64,000 bases of DNA from Meconema thalassinum. Taxonomy: Eukaryota; Arthropoda; Insecta; Orthoptera; Tettigoniidae. Made by a program: the position numbers and the translations under genes. The notes below the pieces were generated by a model. It was not told the origin of the DNA. It saw nothing but the letters and a program-made list of their open reading frames with translations, and ran no database searches. The stretch is taken from positions 118,273,894-118,337,893 of the forward strand of contig OX336388.2 in assembly GCA_946902985.2 (NCBI GenBank), written 5' to 3'. Below, one piece after another: positions 54,390-64,000 of the stretch (the first letter of the stretch is position 1; each line of letters starts with the position of its first letter).

Positions 54390-56095
54390 GCGTATGGCAA
54401 CACATTGTAAACACAACAATATTCAGAATACATATCAGCAAATATCCTAGGACATTTTTACAATAAAAGCGAAACAGAGAATATTAGTGTAACCTACAGT
54501 CACAATTGGCACTTATAATGTAAAATTTAAATTGTCTATCAACTTAACAGCATCTGGAGTCAACACGAGAAAACCCTTTATATTCCCTGAGTATGACGTA
54601 ATACTACACTGCTGCACAATGTGTTCTATGGTCTGAGGTGTCGCTCCACAAACACATGCAGGATCGGGAATTTTGTCCCACTTTTAGAGTAAGTCCTTAC
54701 ACATTCCATGGTTTGTGCGAATCCTGTTGGCAGTCTTCCACGTATGTCGAGGAAAATCGAATCCCTCTGGTTTGTTGTGAGTATTTATACTGATTATTAC
54801 TTCTGCTGGTGCATGCTGGGTCCATTTTTGTTCCCATATATCGCTTATATCAAATCCCTTGTTAAAAATTTCCACAGCAAATTTTATTTCTGGTTGTCTG
54901 GATTTTAACCTGTAAGATATTGCACTTGGGATGAAGTCATGAATGGGTAGTCCAAAATGTTCTTATATTCGCGTACCAACGCATCCTGACTTCTGAGTTC
55001 AGGTGGTTGAATGTGACTTAAAGTTGGGAGCCAAAATGTAGGAGTAGTTTTTAGACATCCTGTGATCGTGCGCATAGTTGTATTCAGTTGGGTGTCGAGT
55101 TTGTTGGTATGATTCCCATTTAGCCCTACAGGAGCGCAATGTTCTGCTGTGCTATAGACTTGTCCCAGTGCAGAGCAGGGAAGTGTTGTAGCTGTCGATC
55201 CACATGTAGTACCACACAGCTTTTGAAGGATGTTGTTCCTGGTACGTACCTTGGCTGTAGTATTAGTTGTTTTGGTAGGTTAAGGATCTGTCGAGTGTGA
55301 CACCCAAATACTTCGGTGTAGGATTGTATTTAACAAAGTTCCCATTAAAACAGATTTTCAGTTGACGGTTAGCCTGTCTGTTGTGAAGATGAAAGCAAGA
55401 AGATTCTGTTTTATTGGGCTAGGTGTGAGTCGCCACTTATGGTATAATACTGCCACAGGATCATCTGTCAATATCCTTTCAGTTTCCTCTATGCACTTTC
55501 TACTGATGCCAATGGCTAGATCATATGCATAATCAAATTTCCTACTTCCAGTGTGAGGGATGTCCGCAATGTATAGATTGAAAAGGATTTGTGCGAGCAC
55601 CGAGCCCTGTGGAAGACCGTTTTTCAGAGTTCTTCGATTCCTGGTTTCCTCGCCCAGGATAACTTAGAAATATCTATCACATAACATACTGTTTAATAAC
55701 TTAAGAATTTTAAAAGGCGCCCCTCTCTCCACACTGTACCATAGGCGTCAGATCAACAAATACTACAGACGTTATCATACCTTCTTGAAAGCCTGCCTCA
55801 GTAAAAGTTGTAAGACTAAGGACTTGATGTGTACAGCTTCTACCTGTTCGGAAACCAGCTTGTTGATGTGGGATATGTTCTATCATTTCGCTACCGATTT
55901 GATTTAGGATCATTCTTTCCAGAAGTTTATAGCAGGTACTAAGAAGAGCTACAGGGCGGTAGTTTTCTGCCTTATCTGTTTCCTTTAGCTCGTTAGGAAT
56001 GCGGCCAGTCTTCAAAATGTCAAATAAGGCATACTTGTTGAGGCTCACTGTCTGTTTTATATAAACCGTTTTCGTTTCATCCATGGCAGTGAGCT
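54390..56095 (-). pseudogene. Jockey-like LINE, 5'-truncated and decayed
   Basis: Minus strand, from right to left: RT fingers/palm (ENYRPVALLSTCYKLLERMI, HQQAGFRTGRSCTHQVLSL), then QILFNLYIADIPHTGSRKFD with the catalytic box changed to YAYDLAIG instead of YADD, a thumb region, and the C-terminal RIRTNHGMC motif at 54700. At least three frame breaks. The extreme 3' end reads GTTGCCATACGCTAAATAAA TAAATA (54370-54400), the same terminus as SINE family B. Confidence 0.82.
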
Positions 56096-56510
56096 GTTTT
56101 TTATCTTCATCCTTTCATTTCAAGCCATTTCATTTCATTTGGGGCCGTTAACCTAGATATTAGGCCCCTTAAAATAACAATTATCATCAGTAGCATTTTG
56201 TAAGTATTTCGACTCTACATTGCATTTAGTACGTATTTTGAACATAACCTACATTTCGTGCGTGTTTTTCAATCTATGCCTTTTGTGAGTATTTTCCTTC
56301 TAAATTCCCTTTTACAAGTATTTCCACTCTCCATTTCGTAAGTCGTTTCAATCTGAGTTCCATTTTGTAAATATTTTCAGTCTCACTTAATTTTCGTTAT
56401 GGTTTTCATTTCATTGTCATTTTCGCTATCACCCAGATCATTAGGGGCCGATAACCTAGATGTTAGGCACCTTAGAGCAACAATTATCATCATCATCAAG
56501 TTTAAGTGTT
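56096..56510. other. SINE tails and short degenerate repeats
   Basis: GGGGCCGTTAACCTAGATAT at 56141 and GGGGCCGATAACCTAGATGT at 56443, each followed by TTAGGC and AACAATTATCATCA, are two copies of one SINE-tail type. Between them a degenerate 40-45-bp repeat (CATTTTGTAAGTATTT) recurs five or six times. Confidence 0.6.
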
Positions 56511-57345
56511 ATGGAGACCAAGATACTAAGGTGGACAGCAAGCCTAAAGGCTGGTTTACAATTGGCCCGGGAACGTGAACTTATACATGCGTGCGCAATC
56601 AGCTATAGCGTAATAATATTAAAACAATCAGCAAGCGCCCACTAATAAACAACAATTACACAACTGAAATGCTTCAGAGGGTTATAATAACTTTATTAAA
56701 CACAAATTGTGCACTTTAGAGAAGCAAGGTTTTAGAGAGCGCATTTACAGGTTATGTTTACATCGCTGGATTCTCCTTCCGTACTGCGCATGTGCAGGTA
56801 CAACGTTTCTGATTGGCTCCGGGAAGCTCCGAGAACGTCAAACATGAAACTTAACCATGTTTCCCTTTGGCCTTCTCGGGCTACTTTTAGCTTCTCGTTC
56901 CCGGAGATTGATTGTGAACCGACCCATAAGGTAGCGTGCATTACAACTTCCTTCTCGTTCCCGTTCTCGTTCTCGTTCTGGTTCCCGTTCCCGGGCTATT
57001 GTGAAACAGCCTTTACTAACTTAGATCATGTTTCCAATGACAGTGTAAGGAAACGGTTTGGTGTTGCACCAATGCAAGACAAAATGCGCGAGGGCCGTCT
57101 GCGCTGGTTTGGACATGTTTTACGGGCAGGTGGTGAAACGATTGCCAAGGCGGGATATACACTTGAAGTCGTCGGCAGAAGGCTAAAAGGATGACCTCTA
57201 CAACGTTGGTGTGACACGCTACATAATGACCTCAAAATGTTATTTCAAACAAACGGCAATCAATTTCTTGCCGAGCACAATCAAACCAATTACCAGGAGG
57301 TAGTGCCGGTGTGGCATGGCACCACCAATGTGCCTTCTCAATAAC
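56511..57345 (+). pseudogene. LINE C-terminal fragment split by a TIR element
   Basis: METKILRWTASL at 56511-56546 continues after an insertion at 57016 as [18 protein letters not shown], then [17 protein letters not shown] and, past a stop at 57193, LQRWCDTLHNDLK. This is the RTE/CR1-type post-RT C-terminus. Confidence 0.75.
56547..57015. mobile_element. Non-autonomous TIR element inside LINE fragment
   Basis: Ends AAAGGCTGGTTTACAATTGG and, reversed, AAAGGCTGTTTCACAATAGC, both running into CCCGGGAACG; about 30 bp with three or four mismatches. The interior has (GTTCTC)-rich and GTTCCCG motifs. No coding sequence. The exact target duplication is unclear. Confidence 0.75.
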
Positions 57346-57549
57346 AGTTTGTATTAAATTTAAACTTCAAGAAAATGGCAAGGAAATCTAAGTGTGCATT
57401 CATTTGAACGAGCGCGCTTACTAACATACCCTCTGGCGGCGCTTTCCTGAATGCGTGAGCCAAGCCACTAGGGCTCCACTTCCGAAAACAAGACTCAGCA
57501 CCAATAAAGGCTAGTTTGGCTTGGCTTTGCATGTGTTGTATTGAGTTGT
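57346..57549. other. Short unassigned interval
   Basis: Nothing recognised between LINE scrap and P element. Confidence 0.5.
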
Positions 57550-58865
57550 GTTGGGCCCAACGGACTAGAGAAAGGTATATAGAGTGGAAATGGCACCGCC
57601 ATATTTGAAGAAGGTTGAACTGGAAGCCGCCATGATATATCCTGTCAAGAGGGTGGGAGGCAGGGAGGGAGAGGCGTGACTAACGAGGCGTAAGATTAGG
57701 CGTACGTAAGGCCTGACAATTTAATTTGTACATTGAACGAAAACTAACACAATCATCTTACAAGACAATAAGCTACGTTTCTTATGCACAGTACATTGCA
57801 TGATTCCATTCTCCTTTAAAAAGGAAACGTTTTGTGTACAACTGACGCACCTGTTGACCTCTCACGTTGAGCTGTATTTCTGCAGAAGTGTGAAGCCTGC
57901 ATTTATAATACTGTTTCACAATTCGCTCGATGAGTGAAGCATAGTGAGGCTTTTCCCCAGGTTCAGTAGCTGAAAATAGATGGTCAGATTTCTGAAACAG
58001 ATAACCCGGCAGAATAGCATAGACATCAGCTGTCTGCAACTTCAGCATGAGATTCTTCGTGTTCTTTCGCAACATACACTCATTCTTCCTGATGACACTC
58101 TCAGCTGTTTTACATAATTTCACTACCGGTACATCATTTGATGGATTCAAAGGGCATTCTTTCTCGTCTTTTTCTTTAATCACTCCTTTCTGAACATCTT
58201 GACCTGATAAAAGCACTTCTAGGCATTCAATACAAGTCATTTTTTTTAGACACTTGGCGAACGACACTTCCTGCTATGTAATGAACAACATTTCCTACAT
58301 ACAAGCTCGGTGAATTATAATGTGCACAGTAACCATGATCTGTCTGCCAGCATAGTATCGTCCTTCCCATTGACACCATGAATATTTGCTGTTGCAGTTG
58401 TCACAAGTAGGTCACACTCAATAGGCTTACAGTTGGAATTCATGGTTGGGCGTACCCTCGCAATTAAACACTTCCTATTAGCTGAATTAAATTGTACTGC
58501 ATTTGGATTATTTCTATTCCCACTTCTGGAGCGAATAGAAGAGAAAAATAGCTCTGTAAGTGATCCTGACTCAACCTGCGTGTTAATAAGTATCTCAATA
58601 CAGAACTTTGTCCCCACACATATGTTTCTGCTAGTTGTATCACACTTAAGAGATCAATAATCAAACCGTATATTGGCATCTGTCTGCTGGAATCGCAAAT
58701 AAGCTTTCCATCTGAAATTTCTGAGAAGAAAGAAAGAAAGCAAGAAAGAAAAAAAAAGATTAGTAAAGCCTGTTACGTTTCCCATAATTAGTTCAAAACA
58801 ACGAACTAGAGAAAGTATACCTCGTTGGCTTACGAAGATTGATATTTGAACAATATATTTTATTT

Positions 58866-59240
58866 TATAGCTTGCCACGGTGTGTGAGTGGTTATCGTGT
58901 CGGATTACTAACCCCCAAGCTTGCAGGTTCGCTCCTGGCCGTGGTAAGTGATTTTTTTGAAAGGCGGCAAAAATCACGATACGCATGTCGTACGATGTTG
59001 GCATGTTAAAGAACCCCGTGTTCATAATGGCAAAATTAATCTCGGGATTTTCCGGCTACACAAAGTTCCTCCGTTCTCTACTAGAAAGCGCTATAATGTC
59101 AAGGAGCTTAGTTATCTAACCTCCTTGACTTTCATAGAGCTTCAAGGAACAACAAAATTCGACATGCAAGCTACCCTCTGGGTGTCAAATAACAAAGCTT
59201 GCACCCGGCACCGAGGCCATACGATATTATTATTACCGTA
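58866..59240 (+). repeat. SINE family G, tRNA-derived, nested in P element
   Basis: Head GCCACGGTGTGTGAGTGGTT with a B box AGGTTCGCTCCTGGC, body with TGGCATGTTAAAGAACCCCG and ATCTCGGGATTTTCCGGC, and tail GTGTCAAATAACAAAGCTTG ending in ATTATTATTACC. A second, inverted copy lies at 63708-64000. Confidence 0.88.
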
Positions 59241-60107
59241 ATTATTATTATGACTCACAACTATCTTTGCTTAAATTTTAAGACAGCCTAATATATTTAC
59301 CTACTGATATCAAGGTCTTCTGCAACAATGCTACCGTATCTGAATGCGAGTGTTCTGTAGTTTCCTGGAAACTACGCTTTTTCGGCGAAGATCTACAGGC
59401 CTGCTTCTTCTGCAGATGTGCAGGAAAATTGAAAATTGTAGATACTGCATTAGCAAGTAGACGTCGCCTTTCATTTGCTACATACATATATTTATCTTCA
59501 AAGTGTAGAGAACAAATTAAGCTGTATCTCGTGGGGTACCATTTATTGCTTTTCATGTTGACAACCCATTGTTTTGTTAGTTCCTGGTTCTGCAAAGGGA
59601 ATCTGAAATGTAAATATTACACAAACTTAAACTGCTGCATCACGTTTTCGTAAAGGGTCTACCTCATTAATTTAAGAATTTGGATGACATTTCTTACCTG
59701 AAATACAACACTCCGTGTACGGTGCTGCTCCCTATATTAACGGTAGTTCACCCAGTGTCCACGTACGGCAGCGCCCGTAGCACGGTCGGGTATCTGCGCA
59801 TTCCGTGTAATGCCATATCTTTGACTTCATGAGCTCCTTGTCTTATATTATTGTATATTGTCCTCTTATGCTCCAGTTAGTTTTAAGATAATAAACGTGG
59901 TAATTAAGTAAATGTGGAATTCCCTTATGAGCTACCAGAGAGAATGTTTGCACACAACATTTTTTGGTCCTTCCGATTGCCGGATATAGGTGAACTACGT
60001 AACCATCTATGAAAATAGCTAACTTGGTTGAGTAAGAGAGCACAGAACTACACCAGTAAGTACAATCTGGTTCTACATTTCCTTTGTCCTTTTCTTACCG
60101 GGTTATT

Positions 60108-61001
60108 ATGGATGCCAATCAAAAACGTGTATTAACAAAGAAAAGAGCAGTCATCAAATCTCGCGTGACTCGCTTAAGTATATTCGTGAATGCATTTGCA
60201 GCAGGTGGGAATCTTAATGACATTAAAGTTGGGAAACAATCGTTGGCGAGTTTAATAGATGAGTATAATGACACTCAGATACAATTGGAAATCGATGATC
60301 CTGAAAACGAAGCACATGATCTAGATAGAGCAGCCTTTGATGATTTATGCTTGGACATTAAGTCAAAAATGGAAACGCTATTGTGCCCCGAACATACTCA
60401 CACACCTCCGCCTGTAAATAGTGATAACATGAGCAATAGTTGCGCCCTAAAACTTCCAACTATTTCACTACCCAAGTTCAGTGGTGCTCTACAAGATTTC
60501 ATGCATTTCTATGACACCTTTGTAGCGCTGATCATCAATAATGATACAATCACAGACATTCAAAGATACTATTATCTTCTATCATGTTTGTCTGGCGAAC
60601 CTCACCACCTAATTGAGAATTTACCAATTTCACAGGATAACTTCAAGGTCGCCTGGGAATTGATCCGCAGTCGGTATCACAATCCCAGACTTATATCAAA
60701 CCTTCACATCAAAGAATTTTTGTCACTCCCTAACGCAAAGCATGATTCTCCTAAAGAGCTGCGTTTGCTAATTAATCAACTTTGCAGCAACTTAAATGCC
60801 ATAGAAGCTCTAAAAATTGAAACGCCCTTGCATGACCTTATGCTCTCGCACTTAGTTTTGGAAAGAACCATGTCTCATCACAGGAAAATCCAGCGGACGT
60901 TATCTCCAGGGGAACGGAGCCACATCGACTTCAAGGCAATCGATTATGGTGGGCGGGGCCCGCCTGGCTATCGACGGATCCTTCAGCCTGGCCTGAACTA
61001 A
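60108..61001 (+). pseudogene. BEL/Pao Gag, C-terminally truncated
   Basis: Starts at the ATG at 60108. About 275 codons resemble BEL Gag: basic N-terminus, a LPKFSGALQDFMHFYDTF segment and LLSCLSGEPHHLIENL. It loses homology near DFKAID (about 60940), where the deletion joins it out of frame to Pol, and stops at 60999-61001. No zinc knuckles remain. Confidence 0.85.
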
Positions 61002-62572
61002 CCACTGCTGAACCAACCGAAATTCCTGAGCAGCGAGGAGTAAGGTTGTGTTTCGTGGCGAGTAATCATGACGCAGATAACCTCTTCACCCGCTTTTCCA
61101 GCTGGACTAAACTGCACAGAGTATTTGCATACATTCTCAGATTTCTTCACAATCTAAAGCATGAGGCAGCAGCAAGACGGCATGGACCTTTGACTACTGA
61201 CGAACTTCGCGATAGTCTGACAGCAGTCATCCGCATCGTTCAGCGCTGCTCGTACAGTCAGGAGATACATAATTTACATGAAGGAAACGCAGTGCCACTT
61301 CAGAGCAAACTTCTCACTCTGCACCCCTTTCTGGATAGTGACAACCTATTGAGGGTGGGCGGCAGGCTGGAGAATGCTGAAGCATCATTTCAACAAAAAC
61401 ATCCTTTGATACTGCCCCCTAAGCATCCTGTCACAAAATTGCTTATTTGGAATGAGCACATACGACTTTTGCACGCAGGAAGCCAACTTCTCTTAGCCTC
61501 GTTGCGGCAACGGTGGTGGATAACCAATGGCCGATCTGTTATCAGGCAAGTGATCCGCAGCTGTGTAACATGCTTCCGAGTGAAGACCAATGACACCAGT
61601 CAGCTCATGGGACAGTTGCCTAAGTCTAGAGTGACCCCAAGCAAGCCGTTCTCTCATTGTGGTGTGGACTATGGAGGGCCGCTGCATGTGAAATATGGAA
61701 GCCCACGAAGTAAAACACAGAAGAAATGCTACATAGCATTGTTTGTGTGCATGGCGACCAAGGCACTACACATTGAGGCAGTCAGCGATCTATCTACGGA
61801 GGCCTTTATTGCCGCATTAAGAAGGTTCATTGCAAGACGTGGGCGCTGCAGTCACATGTATAGTGACAATGGCACGTGCTTCACCGGAGCACGAAGGAAA
61901 CTAGATGAATTGTCGCGCTTCATCCGAACAGAAGACCATCAAACTACCGTATCGAACTTCACAGCTGAAGAAGGAATTCGTTGGCATCACATACCTCCTT
62001 ACTCCCCTCACTTCGGCGGACTGTGGGAAGCAGGTATAAAATCAGTGAAGACCCACCTGAAGAAAGTTGCTGGTAACACTGTGCTAACCTTTGAAGAGAT
62101 AACAACACTGTTCACACAAATTGAGGCATGTTTAAATTCGAGACCCATCATCCCGATACCCAACAGTCCTGATGAGTATGCGTTCCTCACCCCTGGTCAC
62201 TTCATGACTGGCGAACCCTTAGTGTCGTTCCCTGAACCAGATTGTCTCTTAGGGCCATCATCACGGCTGTCAAGATGGCAACTGGTCCAGCGGTGCCGAC
62301 GACTCATCTGGAAGCGCTGGTCAACTGACTACTTGGGCCAGCTCCAGCAGCGTTCCAAGTGGCTCCACAACCAACCCAACCTCAAGGCAGGAAGGCTGGT
62401 GCTCCTCAAAGAAGAAAATGCTCCCCCCCCCCTCACATGGCCAACCGGGATAATAGAAGAGCTCCATCCTGGGTTTGATGGTTTGGTGCGTGTAGTAACT
62501 GTGCGGACAAGCAAAGGGTCATATAAAAGGCCAGTGACAAGGATCAGTCTTTTCCCTGACGAGCTCATTTAA
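60945..62572 (+). pseudogene. BEL/Pao Pol remnant: integrase
   Basis: Readable from about 60945 (GPAWLSTDPSAWP, just after RNase H in the family) with open frame 61046-62572. H-H-C-C zinc site (EHIRLLHAG, CVTCF), catalytic GVDYGG, YSDNGTCF and PHFGGLWEAG, then a LTPGHFMTG stretch and the C-terminal LVLLKEE domain. The integrase itself is intact in motifs. It is in a different frame from Gag here. Confidence 0.9.
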
Positions 62573-63203
62573 AGGACTACCTCTGTACTGTGTTCCTTTT
62601 TGTTTCTTATATACGTATGTGTACAGTTTTTGTTGTTAGTTGCTAGAGACTTGCGTTGGAGAAGTGTGTCTATGAATTGCTACCAATTTTAATTTGACAA
62701 ATTAGGTGGGCGGCATGTACGGTGCTGCTCCCTATATTAACGGTAGTTCACCCAGTGTCCACGTACGGCAGCGCCCGTAGCACGGTCGGGTATCTGCGCA
62801 TTCCGTGTAATGCCATATCTTTGACTTCATGAGCTCCTTGTCTTATATTACTGTATATTGTCCTCTTATGCTCCAGTTAGTTTTAAGATAATAAACGTGG
62901 TAATTAAGTAAATGTGGAATTCCCTTATGAGCTACCAGAGAGAATGTTTGCACACAACACTCCGGTTGTCTTATTACTTCTATTCGTACAATTGAATGAC
63001 GAACACACTGATGGCATGGTCAATCTATTTTTAAATAAATTTCATTCAACACATGTTCCCGCTCAACGCGAACAATCACAACAAACTCTTGTCAGACGAC
63101 GTTCTGAATCATGGCCGCCTTAACTCAGGTTGCCTCCGCCCAGAGCGCTGCTACGCGGCTCCTTGCCTCTCTATATACCTTTCTCTAGCTCGTTGGTTGG
63201 GCC

Positions 63204-63707
63204 ACAAATTACCCTAGGTACAGCCAACAGCCGCGTGGCGCATTCACCAGAGTGCAGCATGCACGTGCAAGCTAGAATTGCTTGAAGTGATTATGTTTCA
63301 ATCACCATATGGCAGCACAATGCGGAGGACGGAGCTCCAGGTTTCCCAGTTTAATGCTTTCTCACTATATCTGGCGACAATTAAATGTATACAAGATGCT
63401 TTTAGTCCTTTCTTGTTAGACATTTAGCGACTTTTTCACACTCATATTGGTGGCAGGAATACTTATTTCTCTATTTATAATGTAACAATCCGGACTTTTT
63501 GTAGTAAGTTTTGCTTTGTTTCGTAGGTTTAAGTTGGCGACACAGTTACGCCTGACAGTATCCAGATACAAATTCTCGGGGTTGTTAACGTTTCTGGTGG
63601 CATTGCAAGTGTGTAATACAGTAGTCGAGTCGTTAATTATTTTTGTGTTTAATTGTGTCGAATGCAACGGAAGTATCGCGGGTCTTGTACAATTACACAG
63701 TAAATAA
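63204..63707. other. Sequence right of P element, no gene recognised
   Basis: Unique-looking DNA from the P-element target duplication to the inverted SINE G. Nothing recognised. Confidence 0.5.
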
Positions 63708-64000
63708 TAATATCGGGTGCCGGGTGCAAGCTTTGTAATTTGACACCCAGAGGGTAGTTTGCATGTCGAATTTCGTTGTTCCTTGAATCACTATGAAAGT
63801 CAAGGAGGTTAGATATCTAAGCTCCTTGAACACTATAGCGCTTTCAAGTAGAGAAATGACGAACTTTGTGTTGGCGGAAAATCCCGAGATTAATTTTGCC
63901 ATTGTGAACACGGCCTACGGAATTCAAATGGGTTCTTTGACATGCCAACATCTTATGACATGCGTGTCGTATTTTTGCCGCCTTTCAAGAATCACTTACC
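63708..64000 (-). repeat. SINE family G, inverted, cut by window end
   Basis: Reverse complement of 58920-59235: GGGTGCCGGGTGCAAGCTTT, GACACCCAGAGGGTAG, AATCCCGAGATTAATTTTGC and TTGACATGCCAACATCTTA. The tRNA-like head lies beyond 64000. Confidence 0.88.

Larger units (their letters stand above)
59716..62959 (+). mobile_element. BEL/Pao element with internal deletion, nested in P element
   Basis: LTRs of 244 bp (59716-59959 and 62716-62959; TGTACGGTGC to GCACACAACA) are near identical and flanked by perfect 5-bp duplications CTCCG (59711-59715, 62960-62964). A primer-binding-like TGGTCCTTCCGATTGCCGG follows the 5' LTR, and a purine-rich GGTGGGCGG precedes the 3' LTR. Only Gag and the integrase end of Pol remain; protease, RT and RNase H are deleted near 60940. 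Confidence 0.94.
57782..63017 (-). pseudogene. P-element transposase with THAP domain, broken
   Basis: Exon 1 begins at the ATG at 63017 and is split after 58 bases by the BEL/Pao insertion; it resumes at 59710 and ends at donor GTAAGAA (59697). Exon 2 is 59301-59602. Together they show a THAP zinc-finger pattern: C-x4-C in exon 1 (CSSFNC), FP at the junction, W and the C-x2-H in ICSLHF in exon 2, then the closing FP. After a gap lacking the RNase-H-like catalytic core, 58315-58680 encodes LLTRRLSQDHLQSYF and SRSGNRNNPNAVQF in different frames, and 57782-58300 encodes VVHYIAGSVVRQVSKK and CIECLEVLL in different frames, the P/THAP9 C-terminal region. Dead through insertion, deletion and two frameshifts. 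Confidence 0.88.
57558..63195 (-). mobile_element. P element (THAP transposase family), with nested insertions
   Basis: Termini CAACGGACTAGAGAAAGGTA TATAGAG at the left and the mirror at 63169-63195 (CTCTATATACCTTTCTCTAG...CGTTG), 27 bp with two mismatches. Perfect 8-bp target duplications GTTGGGCC lie at 57550-57557 and 63196-63203, the length known for P elements. Without the nested BEL/Pao element (3,249 bp including its duplication) it measures 2,389 bp; a SINE (58866-59240) is also nested. The transposase reads on the minus strand with the middle catalytic part missing. Confidence 0.93.

Noticed and set aside
57782..63017. Host THAP-domain gene
   Set aside because: It is bounded by 27-bp inverted repeats and an 8-bp target duplication and carries P/THAP9-type C-terminal segments, so it is a transposon.

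Overview
This is insect nuclear DNA: one host gene with very long introns, buried in transposons, SINEs and satellites. The host gene is a prophenoloxidase (PPO) on the minus strand. Eight of its exons can be placed with consistent GT-AG boundaries and reading phases: 54021-54171, 51762-51863, 39562-39726, 30783-30911, 29799-29987, 28419-28554, 8140-8378 and 4968-5360. They encode about 500 residues, including the copper-B histidines, the PPO-specific GCGWPQHM motif and the C-terminal Ig-like domain. The N-terminal part with the copper-A site must lie beyond position 64000. The species cannot be fixed from the sequence. Introns of up to 20 kb and the repeat families suggest a large-genome insect, possibly a polyneopteran.

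Layout. 1-3300: LINE and SINE fragments. 3310-5035: a tandem array built from the 3' end of the last PPO exon. 5405-8139: last intron (AC-rich tandem tract, SINE, LINE piece). 8379-28418: a 20-kb intron holding a terminal-repeat element with a nested SINE, an 11.3-kb BEL/Pao retrotransposon with 2.9-kb LTRs (9461-20777), a mariner fold-back element, RTE-like LINE pieces, two non-autonomous DDE transposons and a TTTA-rich tract. 28765-29798: a 77-bp minisatellite filling an intron and repeating the splice donor beside it. 30912-39561: a 128-bp satellite, exon-derived 68-bp repeats and a nearly complete two-ORF LINE (34232-39194). 39727-51761: a 163-bp satellite between duplicated 1-kb modules, a diverged 140-bp satellite and a 3.5-kb array of 61-bp units. 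52000-57550: SINEs and LINE remnants. 57558-63195: a P element (THAP-type transposase, 27-bp terminal inverted repeats, 8-bp target duplication) whose THAP exon is split by a second BEL/Pao element (59716-62959).

The most unusual feature is that three separate exon edges of the PPO gene (the stop-codon end, the donor side of the 29799 exon and the donor side of the 39562 exon) have each been copied into tandem repeats in the adjacent non-coding DNA. The copies carry many extra donor-like sites and a duplicated coding tail. All coding sequence other than PPO belongs to mobile elements, nearly all of it broken.
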